Assembly (NCBI GenBank): GCA_002162765.1
Contig: MAAR01000004.1
Location: 556,861 to 620,860, forward strand
Direction of reading: 5' to 3'
Source: Flavobacteriales bacterium 34_180_T64
GTDB taxonomy: Bacteria > Bacteroidota > Bacteroidia > Flavobacteriales > Flavobacteriaceae
Length of the DNA: 64,000 bases
Made by a program: the position numbers and the translations under genes. Below, in pieces: positions 18,208 to 27,923 of this stretch (position 1 is its first letter; each line of letters opens with the position of its first letter). The notes below the pieces were generated by a model. The model saw only the letters and a program-made list of their open reading frames with translations. It searched no databases and was not told the DNA's origin.

Positions 18208-20865
18208 TTAATTTTTAATTATCTTTTCATTTGCATCAATAGATTGTCCTTTCATATTAAGAATATACAATCCTGCATCTAGCTGACTAATATCAATAGA
18301 CACTTCTCCAAATAAATTTAATTTTTTCGAAATAACTTGTCTACCATTAATATCAGTTAACGTTAATAGTACGTCTCCATAACTCTTATTAGTCGCAATA
18401 TATATGGTGCTGTTTGTAGGATTAGGATAGATTTTAAAATCATTGTTTTTAAAATCATTTACACTTAAACTATTACAATTCATAAGTGTCGGATCTGTTG
18501 CTGGAGGTGTACTAAAATCTTCTGTCTGATCCGCACGACTAAAAATCGTTCCTTGATCAGCATTAAAACCTAAACCTCTATTCGCAAACACTTCCCATAT
18601 TAAGCATTGATCTTCACCTCCTGTTAACGCCATTTCCGCAGAAAGAATCGCGTCTCTACCATCGACAAAACCAGGATTACATCGTTGCAGTTTTAAACCA
18701 TCCAGAACGAGTTGCATTACTTTATTATTTCCTCCTGTTCCATTATAGATATCTTCATCAAAGCCATATTTTTCGACATAAGCCCAGGTTAAATCCCATA
18801 ACATAGTAGCCCAGATAAATCCAAGACCATGAGGTTGTGACACATTTGCTTCGTCATTCGTATCGGCATACGTAAAATCGTTTACTGCAAAATCTGTACT
18901 ATAAGGTGCATTTCTAATTCCACCTCCAGCTATTGATTGTCCAATAGCATAAGTTCCCATGCCTCTTCCCGTTTCAGGTAAATCTGTAGACTTCATAGTT
19001 AACATTAAAGAAAACCAATCAGACCATCCTTCACCCATTTGTGTAGCATTTGTTAAACAATTCACATTATTTGCGCCACCAGTCAACCTATTTGAAATCC
19101 CATGCCCATATTCGTGACTTACTATAGTATTATCAAAATCACCATCTTTTTGATATGGTCCTGCATCCACGAGTGTTCCATTGATTGTTCCTCCAGCCAA
19201 TAATTCTGCGATGATGGCTTCTCCATCAAAATCATTCACCATTATAGAAGGAATTGAAACATTCCCTCCCTGCGCTCCACCTCCCATTGGAATAGGGTCT
19301 CCGGCAACATTATTTACCATAATTACGGCAATAGCTCCGGCATTCTCAGCAGCTAATATCTTTAATCCAAATTCGCAAGCGCCTCTTCTTATAACAACAA
19401 TTTTTCCTACCAGAGAAGTTCCATTTATTATAAAATTGCAACCATCAATAGGGTCTGTTGATGCTGATCCACCAATATTATTGTCTTCTATTAATACTAA
19501 ATCTGCTGTTATTGGCGTTGACGATAATGGATTTCCAAAAGTTGCTGGAAATCCAGCGTAATCCTCTGTCAACGGTCCATTATTTATTGTTAATGGATCT
19601 CCAATATCTCCAGATGCAGACCATAAAAACATGGTCATACCAGGGTTTGTGCCATCAGGAGGAGTCCCAAATGAAGCATTGTTCAAACCAAGGCCATCTT
19701 GACCATCAGCAAAAACAAAATCACCACCTGTGCCACCATTTCCATAATTGTTTTCTTGAAAATTTCCACTTGGTTCATCAAATCCATATTGGTACCAAAC
19801 ATCATGCATGATGTTATTCATGTAGAATAAATTTGTTAAGCTAACATCCTCATACAAAGCTGGAGGCTGATTTAAATCTAATGCAAAATCAAAATTCAAG
19901 CTTGCTGAACCATCAGGTGAGAATCCCATATCATCATCGTTTCCATCTCTATCTTCTTGAGACCACACATTGTTTCCTCTTGTAGTAGTAAATTCTGGGC
20001 CATCAGCGCCATCAATATCATGCCACCCAAAAGGAGAGGCATTAATATCTGCAGGATCAATGACTAAACTTCTATTCCCATCATTTGGAGCTGTAACTGG
20101 AATTGCAAATACATTATACTGTGAACCATCTGGCAATAGCGAATTATTACTAAATAAGTTAAAATTAGTTAGAATATTATGTTCATATGAATGTGAAGTA
20201 TGATTTGCCTCTCCGTAATTACAGGATAAAATCCAATCTGTAGTATTCAATATTTCACCAGATAATGCATTAACCCTAACGCTCCACCAATTTTTCCCAT
20301 TTTTTGTATGAATACTTAAATCCCAAGCTAGCATTAAGACACCGTCATTGGCAGCATAATAAACTAACTCAACTGGAATATTGGTCTGTGAAATTGAGCC
20401 ACTCGAATATATTTGTTTTCTATTATTTGATTCTAACAACTCTAAGCCCTCAAGATTACCCAAATTAAATTCTGAAGCCACAATCTGAATGGCTTGTTCT
20501 GCATTTATAAGTGGATTAGAAGCATTCACTTTTTCGATAATATTCTCAATAAAATTATTTGCATAATAAAAAACCGCATTGTCTTTTATTGCGACACTAG
20601 AAAGGCCTCCAAAAATGTTAATTCCTTGATGTCTTTGATTTATATAGACATGTGTGATTCCCGTCTTTTTTGAAAAGAACTCTTTGCTAACTGAAATATC
20701 TACTATATCTACTGTAGACAAGTTAAAAGAAGATTTATTTTGATCCAAATACGTTTGAATGATGGATCCATATTGTGAGTCGTTGAGATTGTTTTGAGAA
20801 AAACTTATTGAAGAAAATAAAACAAGTCCAAAAAAACATAAATACCTTAGGTAATTATTCTTCAT
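18208..20865 (-). CDS. Secreted M36 (fungalysin)-type metallopeptidase with PA and T9SS sorting domains
   Basis: Extracellular zinc endopeptidase of 885 aa. It has a signal peptide ending SFSQ (about residue 24), then an FTP/PepSY-type propeptide to about 215. The catalytic domain is interrupted by a protease-associated (PA) domain at about 450-560 (GKIVVIRRGACEFGLKILAA). The active site is HEYGH (His584, Glu585, His588) with Glu612 in GEGWSDW as the probable third ligand. The C-terminal ~80 residues (FKIYPNPTN to the end) form a type A T9SS sorting domain, so it is exported by the Por system and cleaved or anchored at the surface. Own promoter at 20903-20910 and own terminator. Confidence 0.93.
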   Translation of the reverse strand: MKNNYLRYLCFFGLVLFSSISFSQNNLNDSQYGSIIQTYLDQNKSSFNLSTVDIVDISVSKEFFSKKTGITHVYINQRHQGINIFGGLSSVAIKDNAVFYYANNFIENIIEKVNASNPLINAEQAIQIVASEFNLGNLEGLELLESNNRKQIYSSGSISQTNIPVELVYYAANDGVLMLAWDLSIHTKNGKNWWSVRVNALSGEILNTTDWILSCNYGEANHTSHSYEHNILTNFNLFSNNSLLPDGSQYNVFAIPVTAPNDGNRSLVIDPADINASPFGWHDIDGADGPEFTTTRGNNVWSQEDRDGNDDDMGFSPDGSASLNFDFALDLNQPPALYEDVSLTNLFYMNNIMHDVWYQYGFDEPSGNFQENNYGNGGTGGDFVFADGQDGLGLNNASFGTPPDGTNPGMTMFLWSASGDIGDPLTINNGPLTEDYAGFPATFGNPLSSTPITADLVLIEDNNIGGSASTDPIDGCNFIINGTSLVGKIVVIRRGACEFGLKILAAENAGAIAVIMVNNVAGDPIPMGGGAQGGNVSIPSIMVNDFDGEAIIAELLAGGTINGTLVDAGPYQKDGDFDNTIVSHEYGHGISNRLTGGANNVNCLTNATQMGEGWSDWFSLMLTMKSTDLPETGRGMGTYAIGQSIAGGGIRNAPYSTDFAVNDFTYADTNDEANVSQPHGLGFIWATMLWDLTWAYVEKYGFDEDIYNGTGGNNKVMQLVLDGLKLQRCNPGFVDGRDAILSAEMALTGGEDQCLIWEVFANRGLGFNADQGTIFSRADQTEDFSTPPATDPTLMNCNSLSVNDFKNNDFKIYPNPTNSTIYIATNKSYGDVLLTLTDINGRQVISKKLNLFGEVSIDISQLDAGLYILNMKGQSIDANEKIIKN

Positions 20866-20902
20866 TTTTTAGTTGTTGGTTAGAAATTATTTTTTAGTCG
20901 CA

Positions 20903-20910
20903 CAAATATA
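20903..20910 (-). promoter_or_regulatory. -7 element of the M36 peptidase gene
   Basis: On the minus strand TATATTTG, an exact TAnnTTTG match. Expected leader is about 30 nt to the ATG at 20865. Confidence 0.55.
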
Positions 20911-21005
20911 GGTAAGCTTATCGATTATATAACATTATCTTAAAATTATACAATAATGATAGTTGGTACTGCCTTTTTAATACTTTTACGTAATAATTAA
21001 AGCAC

Positions 21006-22784
21006 ATGATTGATGGTTTCTTAAATACTATAAATTCTCCACAAGAATTACGCAAATTGGATGTAAGTGAACTACCAATTCTTGCAAAGGAATTGCGTGA
21101 GTATATCATCAATATTGTTGCAACTAAAGAAGGCCATTTAGGAGCTAGTTTGGGCGTTATTGAGCTAACTATTGCATTGCATTATGTTTTTAATACGCCA
21201 GATGATTTACTAGTTTGGGATGTAGGTCATCAAGCTTATGGGCATAAAATATTGACTGGTAGAAAAGACATCTTTCACACCAACAGACAGTTAAATGGCA
21301 TCAGCGGATTCCCTAAACGAAGTGAAAGTGAATATGATACTTTTGGAGTTGGACACTCTTCAACTTCTATATCTGCGGCATTAGGAATGGCTCTAGCTTC
21401 TCATTTAAAAGGTGAAAACAAACATCATATTGCAATAATTGGAGATGCTTCAATTGCCAGCGGAATGGCTTTTGAAGGTCTTAATCATGCAGGTGTTACT
21501 GATGCAAACTTACTTGTTATTTTAAATGATAACGCTATTGGTATAGATCCAAGTGTTGGTGCGTTAAAACAATATTTAACCAATGTTAAGCACGGCACTC
21601 AAAAACAAGATAATATTTTTGAAGCTTTAAATTTTGATTATTCAGGTCCAATTGATGGTCATGATATAATCAAAATTATAACTGAATTAGAACGATTGAA
21701 AACTGTTAAGGGCCCAAAATTTCTTCATATCATAACGACTAAAGGAAAGGGGCTTAAACAAGCAGAAGACAATCAAGTGAAATACCATGCTCCAGGAAAA
21801 TTTGATGCTAAAACTGGAGATTTAATTGAGAAGTCTAATGAAAATAAACCTCCGAAATTTCAAGATGTATTTGGACAAACTATAGTTGAACTTGCTGAAA
21901 GTAATGCTCAGATTATTGGAATAACCCCGGCAATGCCAACTGGTAGCTCCTTAAAATTTATGATGGAACGGTATCCAAACCGTGCGTTCGATGTTGGTAT
22001 TTCAGAACAACATGCGGTGACATTAGCAGCGGGAATGGCTACGCAAGGGTTGATTCCGTTTTGTAATATCTATTCTACTTTTCTTCAGCGTGCTTATGAC
22101 CAAGTCATTCACGATGTTGCTTTGCAGAATTTACCAGTTATTTTTTGTTTAGATAGATCTGGTTTAGTAGGTGAAGATGGAGCCACACATCATGGTGTTT
22201 TTGATTTGGCGTATTTAAGATGCATTCCAAACCTCATCATATTTGCACCTAGAAATGAAATTGAATTAAGAAATATTATGTATACGGCACAATTGGGATT
22301 GAATCACCCAATTGCAATTCGCTATCCTAGAGGAAGAGGGAACATAATAGATTGGAAAAAACCTTTTGAAAAAATTGAATTAGGAAAAGGTATTCAGCTT
22401 AAAGAAGGTAAACATCTTGCTATTTTAAGTATTGGATTTATAGCAAGACATGTGGATCAAGCAATACATGAATTATCTAATTCCAATGCCATAGCACATT
22501 ACGACATGCGCTTTGTTAAACCTCTTGATGAAGTGCTTCTTCACAAGATATTTACAATTTACGAGACTATTATTACGATTGAAGATGGTGTAAAAAAAGG
22601 AGGATTTGGCAGTGCTATATTAGAATTCGCTTCAGAACACGATTATAAAAACACCGTAAAAGTACTTGGTATAGAAGACGAATTTATTGAGCATGGAACG
22701 ACACAAGAACTCCAACATTTATCAAAAATAAATGTGACACATATAAAAAACACAATACAAAAACTTATTCAACCTCGTCAATAA
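21006..22784 (+). CDS. dxs: 1-deoxy-D-xylulose-5-phosphate synthase
   Basis: Thiamine-diphosphate enzyme that condenses pyruvate and glyceraldehyde 3-phosphate in the first step of the MEP isoprenoid pathway. The 592-aa protein contains VWDVGHQAYGHKILTGR, the ThDP/Mg motif GDASIASGMAFEGLNHAG followed by NDNAIGI, and the transketolase pyrimidine-binding part with FDVGISEQHAVTLAAGMA and DRSGLVGEDGATHHGVFD. It is slightly shorter than the ~620 aa of E. coli, as is usual in this lineage. It is divergent from the M36 peptidase gene and its 3' end overlaps the small gene at 22765-22935 by 20 bp. Confidence 0.97.
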   Translation: MIDGFLNTINSPQELRKLDVSELPILAKELREYIINIVATKEGHLGASLGVIELTIALHYVFNTPDDLLVWDVGHQAYGHKILTGRKDIFHTNRQLNGISGFPKRSESEYDTFGVGHSSTSISAALGMALASHLKGENKHHIAIIGDASIASGMAFEGLNHAGVTDANLLVILNDNAIGIDPSVGALKQYLTNVKHGTQKQDNIFEALNFDYSGPIDGHDIIKIITELERLKTVKGPKFLHIITTKGKGLKQAEDNQVKYHAPGKFDAKTGDLIEKSNENKPPKFQDVFGQTIVELAESNAQIIGITPAMPTGSSLKFMMERYPNRAFDVGISEQHAVTLAAGMATQGLIPFCNIYSTFLQRAYDQVIHDVALQNLPVIFCLDRSGLVGEDGATHHGVFDLAYLRCIPNLIIFAPRNEIELRNIMYTAQLGLNHPIAIRYPRGRGNIIDWKKPFEKIELGKGIQLKEGKHLAILSIGFIARHVDQAIHELSNSNAIAHYDMRFVKPLDEVLLHKIFTIYETIITIEDGVKKGGFGSAILEFASEHDYKNTVKVLGIEDEFIEHGTTQELQHLSKINVTHIKNTIQKLIQPRQ

Positions 22785-22935
22785 TAGCTATATCCGAATG
22801 TTGATTTACGTCATAATTCTCAACAGTATTTTGCTGTTGGGCATTTTTGTTTGAGGTAATATCATCTATCATTAGCAAAAAAGCTAATGTTACAAAAAAG
22901 ATGACAATGGCTCCTAATAGATTCTTTTTCATCAT
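22765..22935 (-). CDS. Small single-pass membrane protein (56 aa), function unknown
   Basis: Short open frame starting with two ATG codons (MMKKNLLGAIVIFF). A hydrophobic helix spans about residues 6-22, followed by an acidic, asparagine/glutamine-rich tail (DDITSNKNAQQQ ... IAIIDEVE). The start has a lysine-rich membrane-protein N-terminus, the composition is protein-like, and the frame ends inside the convergent dxs coding end. Most likely anchored in the inner membrane with the tail in the periplasm. I do not recognise the family. Confidence 0.6.
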   Translation of the reverse strand: MMKKNLLGAIVIFFVTLAFLLMIDDITSNKNAQQQNTVENYDVNQHSDIAIIDEVE

Positions 22936-23142
22936 GATAGTTTTGGGTTAAACGTACTCAAACATACTTAAATAAACGTTTAACTGCAAATTTATTCGAT
23001 AAACTGCATAAATTTGATAAAAAACTTATGTCCAGCTTACTTTTAAGACCTTAAAAATAAGGCATAATTCATTAAATCTCTTAAAAAGTATTTCAGTTTT
23101 TATCAACACATCGTTAATAACTCCGAAGTCAGCTTATCATCT

Positions 23143-24486
23143 CTATAAATGATTTCCTTTGAGTTTTCTATAAGTTAAGATGGCATTACTATCAGATAAT
23201 TTTGAGATATAGTTGCAAATTGACAGTAAATTAGAGTATAAATCCTCATGGTCAATTTCTAAAGTCTCAGGAAATCCTTGTAAAATTAACTTATCATAAT
23301 TAGACAAACTCCCATTAAATTTATTGTGGATAGTGTTAGTAAATACTTCTAATAATTTATTAATAACCTCATAACCTACGATTTCCTTATCTACTACTTC
23401 AGAAGATTGGTATACTTTTTCGATACTTACTTTAATAATATCGGTTATTTGGGCTTCATATTTACTATGATCTAATAATGCTTTAGAAAAAGTCCCGTCA
23501 AGAATTGCTTCTTCATTTGTCATAAACAAATTGACCACTTCATTAATCAATGTGTTTATTGCTAGTGCTCTTAAGTAGCTTACTCTATCTTGAGTATTCA
23601 ATAAAGAATGATATTTTTCTGTATTAATGGAATCTCTAACTAAATTAATAAGATACTCTAGAGCATATTCTTCTTGAATAAGTCCTAAATTAATTCCATC
23701 CTCAAAATCAATTATGGTATAGCAAATATCATCTGCCGCTTCTACTAAATATGCTAATGGATGTCTTGAAAAACTAAGATCATTTTCAGATCCCCTTTTA
23801 AGCATTCCTAATTCACTAGCAACTTCTTGAAACGCATTCTTTTCATTTTGAAAAAATCCATATTTTTTATCTGCAATATGATTGGTTGGTTTTTTAGGTA
23901 ATGACTCTTTTGGATATTTCATAAAAGCACCAAGCGTAGCATAACTCAATCTTAAACCACCTTCTCTCCCTTGTCTACTCTCTGTAAGAATTTTAAATCC
24001 ATTGGCATTTCCTTCAAAATCACATAAATCTTGATATTCTTTTTGAGTAAGCTTATCTTTAAAATCAAGTCCTTGTCCTGCTTTAAAAAAAGCACCAATT
24101 GCTTTCTCTCCACTATGACCAAAAGGAGGATTTCCAATGTCATGAGCTAAAGCTGCCGCTGCAACAATAGCGCCAAAATCATTTGCTCGATAGCCATGTA
24201 TATTTTGTAAATGTGGATGCTTATCCAATATTTTTTTACCTACAATTCTACCTAATGATCGACCCACTACACTAACTTCAAGACTATGAGTAAGACGTGT
24301 ATGCACGAAATCTGTTTGAGATAAAGGAATAACCTGAGTTTTATCTTGAAGACTTCTAAATTCCGAAGAAAAAATGACGCGATCATAGTCGACTTCAAAT
24401 CCTAAACGCGTTTCATCTTGTTCTTTCCGAATGCGTTTATTGGTATCGCCAAAGCGCTTTAAAGAGAGTAATTGTTCCCAGTTCAT
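23143..24486 (-). CDS. dgt: Deoxyguanosinetriphosphate triphosphohydrolase (dGTPase)
   Basis: HD-domain metalloenzyme that hydrolyses dGTP (possibly other dNTPs) to the nucleoside and tripolyphosphate, controlling dNTP pools. The 447-aa protein begins MNWEQLLSLKRFGD, has RDxxRI-like FRSLQDKTQVIPLSQTDFVHTRLTHSLEVS (His ligand in TRLTHS), the HD motif AHDIGNPPFGHSGE, and a later Asp ligand in EAADDICYTIIDFEDG. A ~200-bp gap without visible genes lies downstream. The C-terminal part fits the dGTPase type 1 family by eye. Confidence 0.93.
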   Translation of the reverse strand: MNWEQLLSLKRFGDTNKRIRKEQDETRLGFEVDYDRVIFSSEFRSLQDKTQVIPLSQTDFVHTRLTHSLEVSVVGRSLGRIVGKKILDKHPHLQNIHGYRANDFGAIVAAAALAHDIGNPPFGHSGEKAIGAFFKAGQGLDFKDKLTQKEYQDLCDFEGNANGFKILTESRQGREGGLRLSYATLGAFMKYPKESLPKKPTNHIADKKYGFFQNEKNAFQEVASELGMLKRGSENDLSFSRHPLAYLVEAADDICYTIIDFEDGINLGLIQEEYALEYLINLVRDSINTEKYHSLLNTQDRVSYLRALAINTLINEVVNLFMTNEEAILDGTFSKALLDHSKYEAQITDIIKVSIEKVYQSSEVVDKEIVGYEVINKLLEVFTNTIHNKFNGSLSNYDKLILQGFPETLEIDHEDLYSNLLSICNYISKLSDSNAILTYRKLKGNHL

Positions 24487-24576
24487 AGTATAAAATTAGT
24501 CCCTGCAAGATACTTATTTTAACATCAAACTAAACTCATATTTTGAATCGATTAAAAAATAATTATGGGCTCAATT

Positions 24577-24613
24577 AAAAAAAAGCTGAACATCTATAGT
24601 TCAGCTTTTTTTT
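24577..24613 (-). terminator. Terminator of SulP transporter gene 1
   Basis: Fifteen-base complementary arms with core GCTGAAC / GTTCAGC, flanked by A8 and T8, loop ATCTATA. It lies directly after the stop at 24623 on the minus strand. It is symmetrical, so it may also block plus-strand reading. Confidence 0.88.
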
Positions 24614-24622
24614 AATTTAATT

Positions 24623-26485
24623 TCAGGAATTTGATTCATTGTGGTCCTTAATCCATTGCACGCAATTCTTGAAACTATCAAATATACATGCTTCTGAAAT
24701 AAAATCTGGAATGATATCTATACGTTCCATCATATATCTAGGTTGCTGCAATAGCCCTACAAAAAGAACGTCTACCTGTTTTGCTTTTAAATCTTGAAGC
24801 ATATCTTCCATAGCATATAGCCCAGATTGATCCATATACTGCATTCGTCCCAACCTCAAAATTACTGTCGAGGCCGAATCTGGAATCTGTAACGATAATT
24901 GCTGAAAGTCGTTCGTTGAGCCAAAAAACAACGGTCCTTTAAGGTGTTTGATAAACACCTCACTCTTTAATTCTTCTGGAAAATTAATTTCATCTTTCCA
25001 GGCTTCTTCTTTGAGTGGTTTAACATCCGAGCGTTCAGCCGTTAAATCTCCAATTTTTTTCATAAACATTAAAGAGGCAATTACAAGCCCTATTCCAACA
25101 GCATAAACTAAATTCCAGAAAGTAGAAAGTAATAACACAACAATCATGACTAATACTTCCGAACTAACTTTAAAAGGCCCAATCTTCATGTCCCTTGGCA
25201 GACATGGAATAACTTTTAAGCCTTTATAATCCATAACACCAATACCAACAGTAATTAATATACCTGCTAGTACTGCGGCAGGAATCTTAGAAGCAACAGG
25301 ACCAAGTACTAATAAAATAAACAGCAGGATAATTCCTGCAATCATTCCTGACAATTTTGTTTTTCCTCCAGAGTTTATATTTACAACCGTTCTAATGGTT
25401 GCTCCTGCTCCTGGAATTCCACCAAATATCCCTGCAATGCTATTTCCTATACCTTGTCCAATTAATTCTTTATTCGGTTTATGCTTAGTCTTTGTCATGT
25501 TATCCGCAACTACACTAGTTAGCAATGAATCTATAGACCCTAGCAATGCCAAAGTTAGCGCCGTGAAAATATAAGGCGTAATACTAACGACACTAAAACT
25601 TGTAAATATTTCTAGATTTGGCATGGGTATCCCTGATGGGATTTCTTCAATAGGTCTATAATCCAATCCAAAACCAACAGCTACACCTGACATCACTACT
25701 AACGCTACTAATGTACTTGGAACAGCCTTTGTAATCCGTTTAAATCCAAATATTATTAATATTGTTCCCAATGCTAACATAAGTTCTAACCAATTGATGT
25801 TACTTAAAGCTCTTGGTGCCACTTTTATGGCTCCTAAAACACCTGATGCTTCATTTGAAGCCAAGGATTCTGATTCGTTAAGAATTTGTTTTGAAGTTAT
25901 GTGTTGTGCTCTGTCTATAGTTTCTTTGAAATTTTCTAAGACCAAAATACCTTCTCCTGCTTCCTCCTTTAATATATTCTCTAAAATAAGCTCCTCAGCT
26001 TGTGGTTTAAACTGATTGACAAATTCAATATCTTCTTTCGGATAATACCCAACCGCTGGTAATATTTGTGTAATCAGAATAATAAGTCCGATAGCCGTCA
26101 TAAAACCAGACACTACAGGATACGGGATGTATTTGATATACTTACCTAATCCTAGTACTCCTAACCCAACTTGAAAAAGTCCTGCAAGAATAAATACGGT
26201 TAAAATAGCAGGTAACGCTTTTGTGACGTCGCCATCATTTAAAGCTATGATCCCTGCAATAACCACCATACTTACAGCTGTCATTGGTGCTGTTGGCCCG
26301 GATATTTGAGTGTTTGTTCCACCAAACAGTGCCGCAAAAAAACTCAAAAAGATTGCACCATAAAGACCAGCACTGGGACCTAATCCCGAGGACACTCCAA
26401 AAGCCAAAGCTAGTGGTAAAGCAACAATACCAGCGGTAATTCCTCCAAAAGCATCGCCTTTTATATTAGAAAATAAATTTTTCAT
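24623..26485 (-). CDS. SulP-family anion transporter with STAS domain (copy 1)
   Basis: Inner-membrane anion permease of 620 aa. It begins with the SulP motif GGITAGIVALPLALAFGVSSGLGPSAGLYGAI, continues with GTNTQISGPTAPMTAV, and has about 12-14 TM segments with an unusually long soluble loop near residues 150-225. The cytoplasmic C-terminal STAS domain is at about 515-610 (STVILRLGRMQYMDQSGLYAMEDML). The family carries sulfate or bicarbonate; close neighbours (carbonic anhydrase and a second SulP) favour bicarbonate. It has its own terminator and is separated from the upstream operon by another one, so it may be a separate unit or receive read-through. Confidence 0.9.
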   Translation of the reverse strand: MKNLFSNIKGDAFGGITAGIVALPLALAFGVSSGLGPSAGLYGAIFLSFFAALFGGTNTQISGPTAPMTAVSMVVIAGIIALNDGDVTKALPAILTVFILAGLFQVGLGVLGLGKYIKYIPYPVVSGFMTAIGLIILITQILPAVGYYPKEDIEFVNQFKPQAEELILENILKEEAGEGILVLENFKETIDRAQHITSKQILNESESLASNEASGVLGAIKVAPRALSNINWLELMLALGTILIIFGFKRITKAVPSTLVALVVMSGVAVGFGLDYRPIEEIPSGIPMPNLEIFTSFSVVSITPYIFTALTLALLGSIDSLLTSVVADNMTKTKHKPNKELIGQGIGNSIAGIFGGIPGAGATIRTVVNINSGGKTKLSGMIAGIILLFILLVLGPVASKIPAAVLAGILITVGIGVMDYKGLKVIPCLPRDMKIGPFKVSSEVLVMIVVLLLSTFWNLVYAVGIGLVIASLMFMKKIGDLTAERSDVKPLKEEAWKDEINFPEELKSEVFIKHLKGPLFFGSTNDFQQLSLQIPDSASTVILRLGRMQYMDQSGLYAMEDMLQDLKAKQVDVLFVGLLQQPRYMMERIDIIPDFISEACIFDSFKNCVQWIKDHNESNS

Positions 26486-26532
26486 TTTATGTTTTAAAAA
26501 TTAAAATTCGAAAGTAAGATTTAAAAGATAAT

Positions 26533-26567
26533 AAAAAAAGCCAACACATTAGTATTGGCTTTTTTTT
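26533..26567 (-). terminator. Terminator after the DUF2490 gene
   Basis: Arms AAAAAAAGCCAA / TTGGCTTTTTTT with a ten-base loop, following the stop at 26589 on the minus strand. It separates the SulP-carbonic anhydrase-DUF2490 operon from SulP copy 1. Confidence 0.82.
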
Positions 26568-26588
26568 AAGAATTTTAGTGTGAAATAT

Positions 26589-27260
26589 CTAGAAGCGTAT
26601 AAACGATATTATATTTAATTGATCCCTACTAGAGCTTTCAAAAAACTGATTCATATAGCCAGCTTCTATACGAATATTGGCATTAATAGTATATCCAATC
26701 CCTGCATAAACCCTATTCCTATCAAATACTGATGATTTTGTATGTAAAAAAATCTCATTATATGCCGAAACATAGTACTTATAATCTCCTTTTTCAGTTT
26801 TATTTATTGGAATATTTAGTCCTAAAAAATAACGCAATCGCATTTTAAAATCATTCTCAACAAAGCGCTGTTCAAATCTATAGCGATGGTTTAATTTTAC
26901 ACCTCCAATCACTTGTTTTGATGTAAACTGTTGAAAGATTCTATGCTCATTGACCGAAACTTTCTCATCAGAGATTCCTATGTAATTTTCAGACAGAATA
27001 TAACCATACCCTAAAAGCAGGTTGTTTTTGCTTTCGTTAAATGAATATCCCAAACCTGTTCTTATCAGTAATTGTTCAAGGTCTCCAATAGCATTGTAAT
27101 TTCTATATTGTACCTCAGTATGTATATCCCATTTTTGGTCTAACTTTTTATTCCCAATATAAATTAACCAATTCCCAAAATTACTGTCTTGGCTTTGGGC
27201 AAGGATTGGCAGCATTAACGCTATGACTAATGCCGCCAGACTTACTTTACTCTTTTTCAT
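26589..27260 (-). CDS. DUF2490-family outer membrane beta-barrel protein
   Basis: A 223-aa protein with signal peptide (to LAQSQ, about residue 23) followed by alternating amphipathic strands: WLIYIGNKKLDQKWDIHTEVQYR, LGYGYILSEN, LNHRYRFEQRF, LRYFLGLNIP, and a final strand FIRF. The pattern fits DUF2490, a family of small predicted outer membrane barrels of unknown role in Bacteroidota. It is the last gene of the SulP-carbonic anhydrase operon (17 bp after the anhydrase). A porin role for bicarbonate entry would fit the position but is inference. Confidence 0.82.
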   Translation of the reverse strand: MKKSKVSLAALVIALMLPILAQSQDSNFGNWLIYIGNKKLDQKWDIHTEVQYRNYNAIGDLEQLLIRTGLGYSFNESKNNLLLGYGYILSENYIGISDEKVSVNEHRIFQQFTSKQVIGGVKLNHRYRFEQRFVENDFKMRLRYFLGLNIPINKTEKGDYKYYVSAYNEIFLHTKSSVFDRNRVYAGIGYTINANIRIEAGYMNQFFESSSRDQLNIISFIRF

Positions 27261-27277
27261 TAAAACGAACTATTTTC

Positions 27278-27907
27278 TTATTCGTAAAAATTTACCGCTC
27301 CTGTATGGATATCATACATGCCACCAACAATTTTGATTTCTCCATTGTTTTGCATTTCTGCTAAGACTGGGCTTTCGCTAACGATTCTTTCAATAGTCAA
27401 GTTGACATTTTTCTCTGCAACATTATTTACAAACTCTATATTAGAAGAATTTCTCAAACTTGGATCTTCAGGAATCGTTACCGCATTAACTGCTGGTTTA
27501 ATATTATCCAGCATCGCAGTAAGGTTCCCTAGTTTTGCATCATCACAAGCACCTTTTACTGCGCCACATGCTGTATGCCCTAAAACAACCACTAGTTTTG
27601 TACCTGCCAACTTACAGGCAAATTCCATGCTTCCTAAGATATCTTGATTCACAAAGTTGCCTGCTACTCTTGCGCTAAAAATATCACCAATACCTTGGTC
27701 AAAGATCAATTCTGAAGATACTCTTGAGTCAATACAACTTAATATAGTTGCAAATGGATATTGACCTGTACTCGTATCGTTGACTTGTTCTTGCAAATTT
27801 CTATCTACTCTTGAATTGTTTTGAAATCTGAAATTTCCTTCTTTTAACTCTTGTAATGACGTCTCAGGTGTCATTGCTGCTTGTGTTTCTTTTGTATATG
27901 CTTTCAT
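27278..27907 (-). CDS. Beta-class carbonic anhydrase
   Basis: Zinc enzyme interconverting CO2 and bicarbonate. The 209-aa protein has the beta-class ligands Cys58 in SCIDSR (with the Asp60-Arg62 dyad) and His111/Cys114 in GHTACGAVKGA. There is no signal peptide, so it is cytoplasmic. It lies 16 bp downstream of a SulP transporter in the same operon, which suggests it handles imported bicarbonate or recaptures CO2, feeding carboxylases such as PEP or pyruvate carboxylase and fatty acid synthesis. Confidence 0.93.
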   Translation of the reverse strand: MKAYTKETQAAMTPETSLQELKEGNFRFQNNSRVDRNLQEQVNDTSTGQYPFATILSCIDSRVSSELIFDQGIGDIFSARVAGNFVNQDILGSMEFACKLAGTKLVVVLGHTACGAVKGACDDAKLGNLTAMLDNIKPAVNAVTIPEDPSLRNSSNIEFVNNVAEKNVNLTIERIVSESPVLAEMQNNGEIKIVGGMYDIHTGAVNFYE

Positions 27908-27923
27908 AATTTGTGTGTGTGTT

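Noticed and set aside
19181..19811. Two plus-strand open frames opposite the M36 peptidase
   Set aside because: They are antisense shadows of a coding region with clear domains; the histidine/glutamine- and proline-rich translations have no protein-like features.
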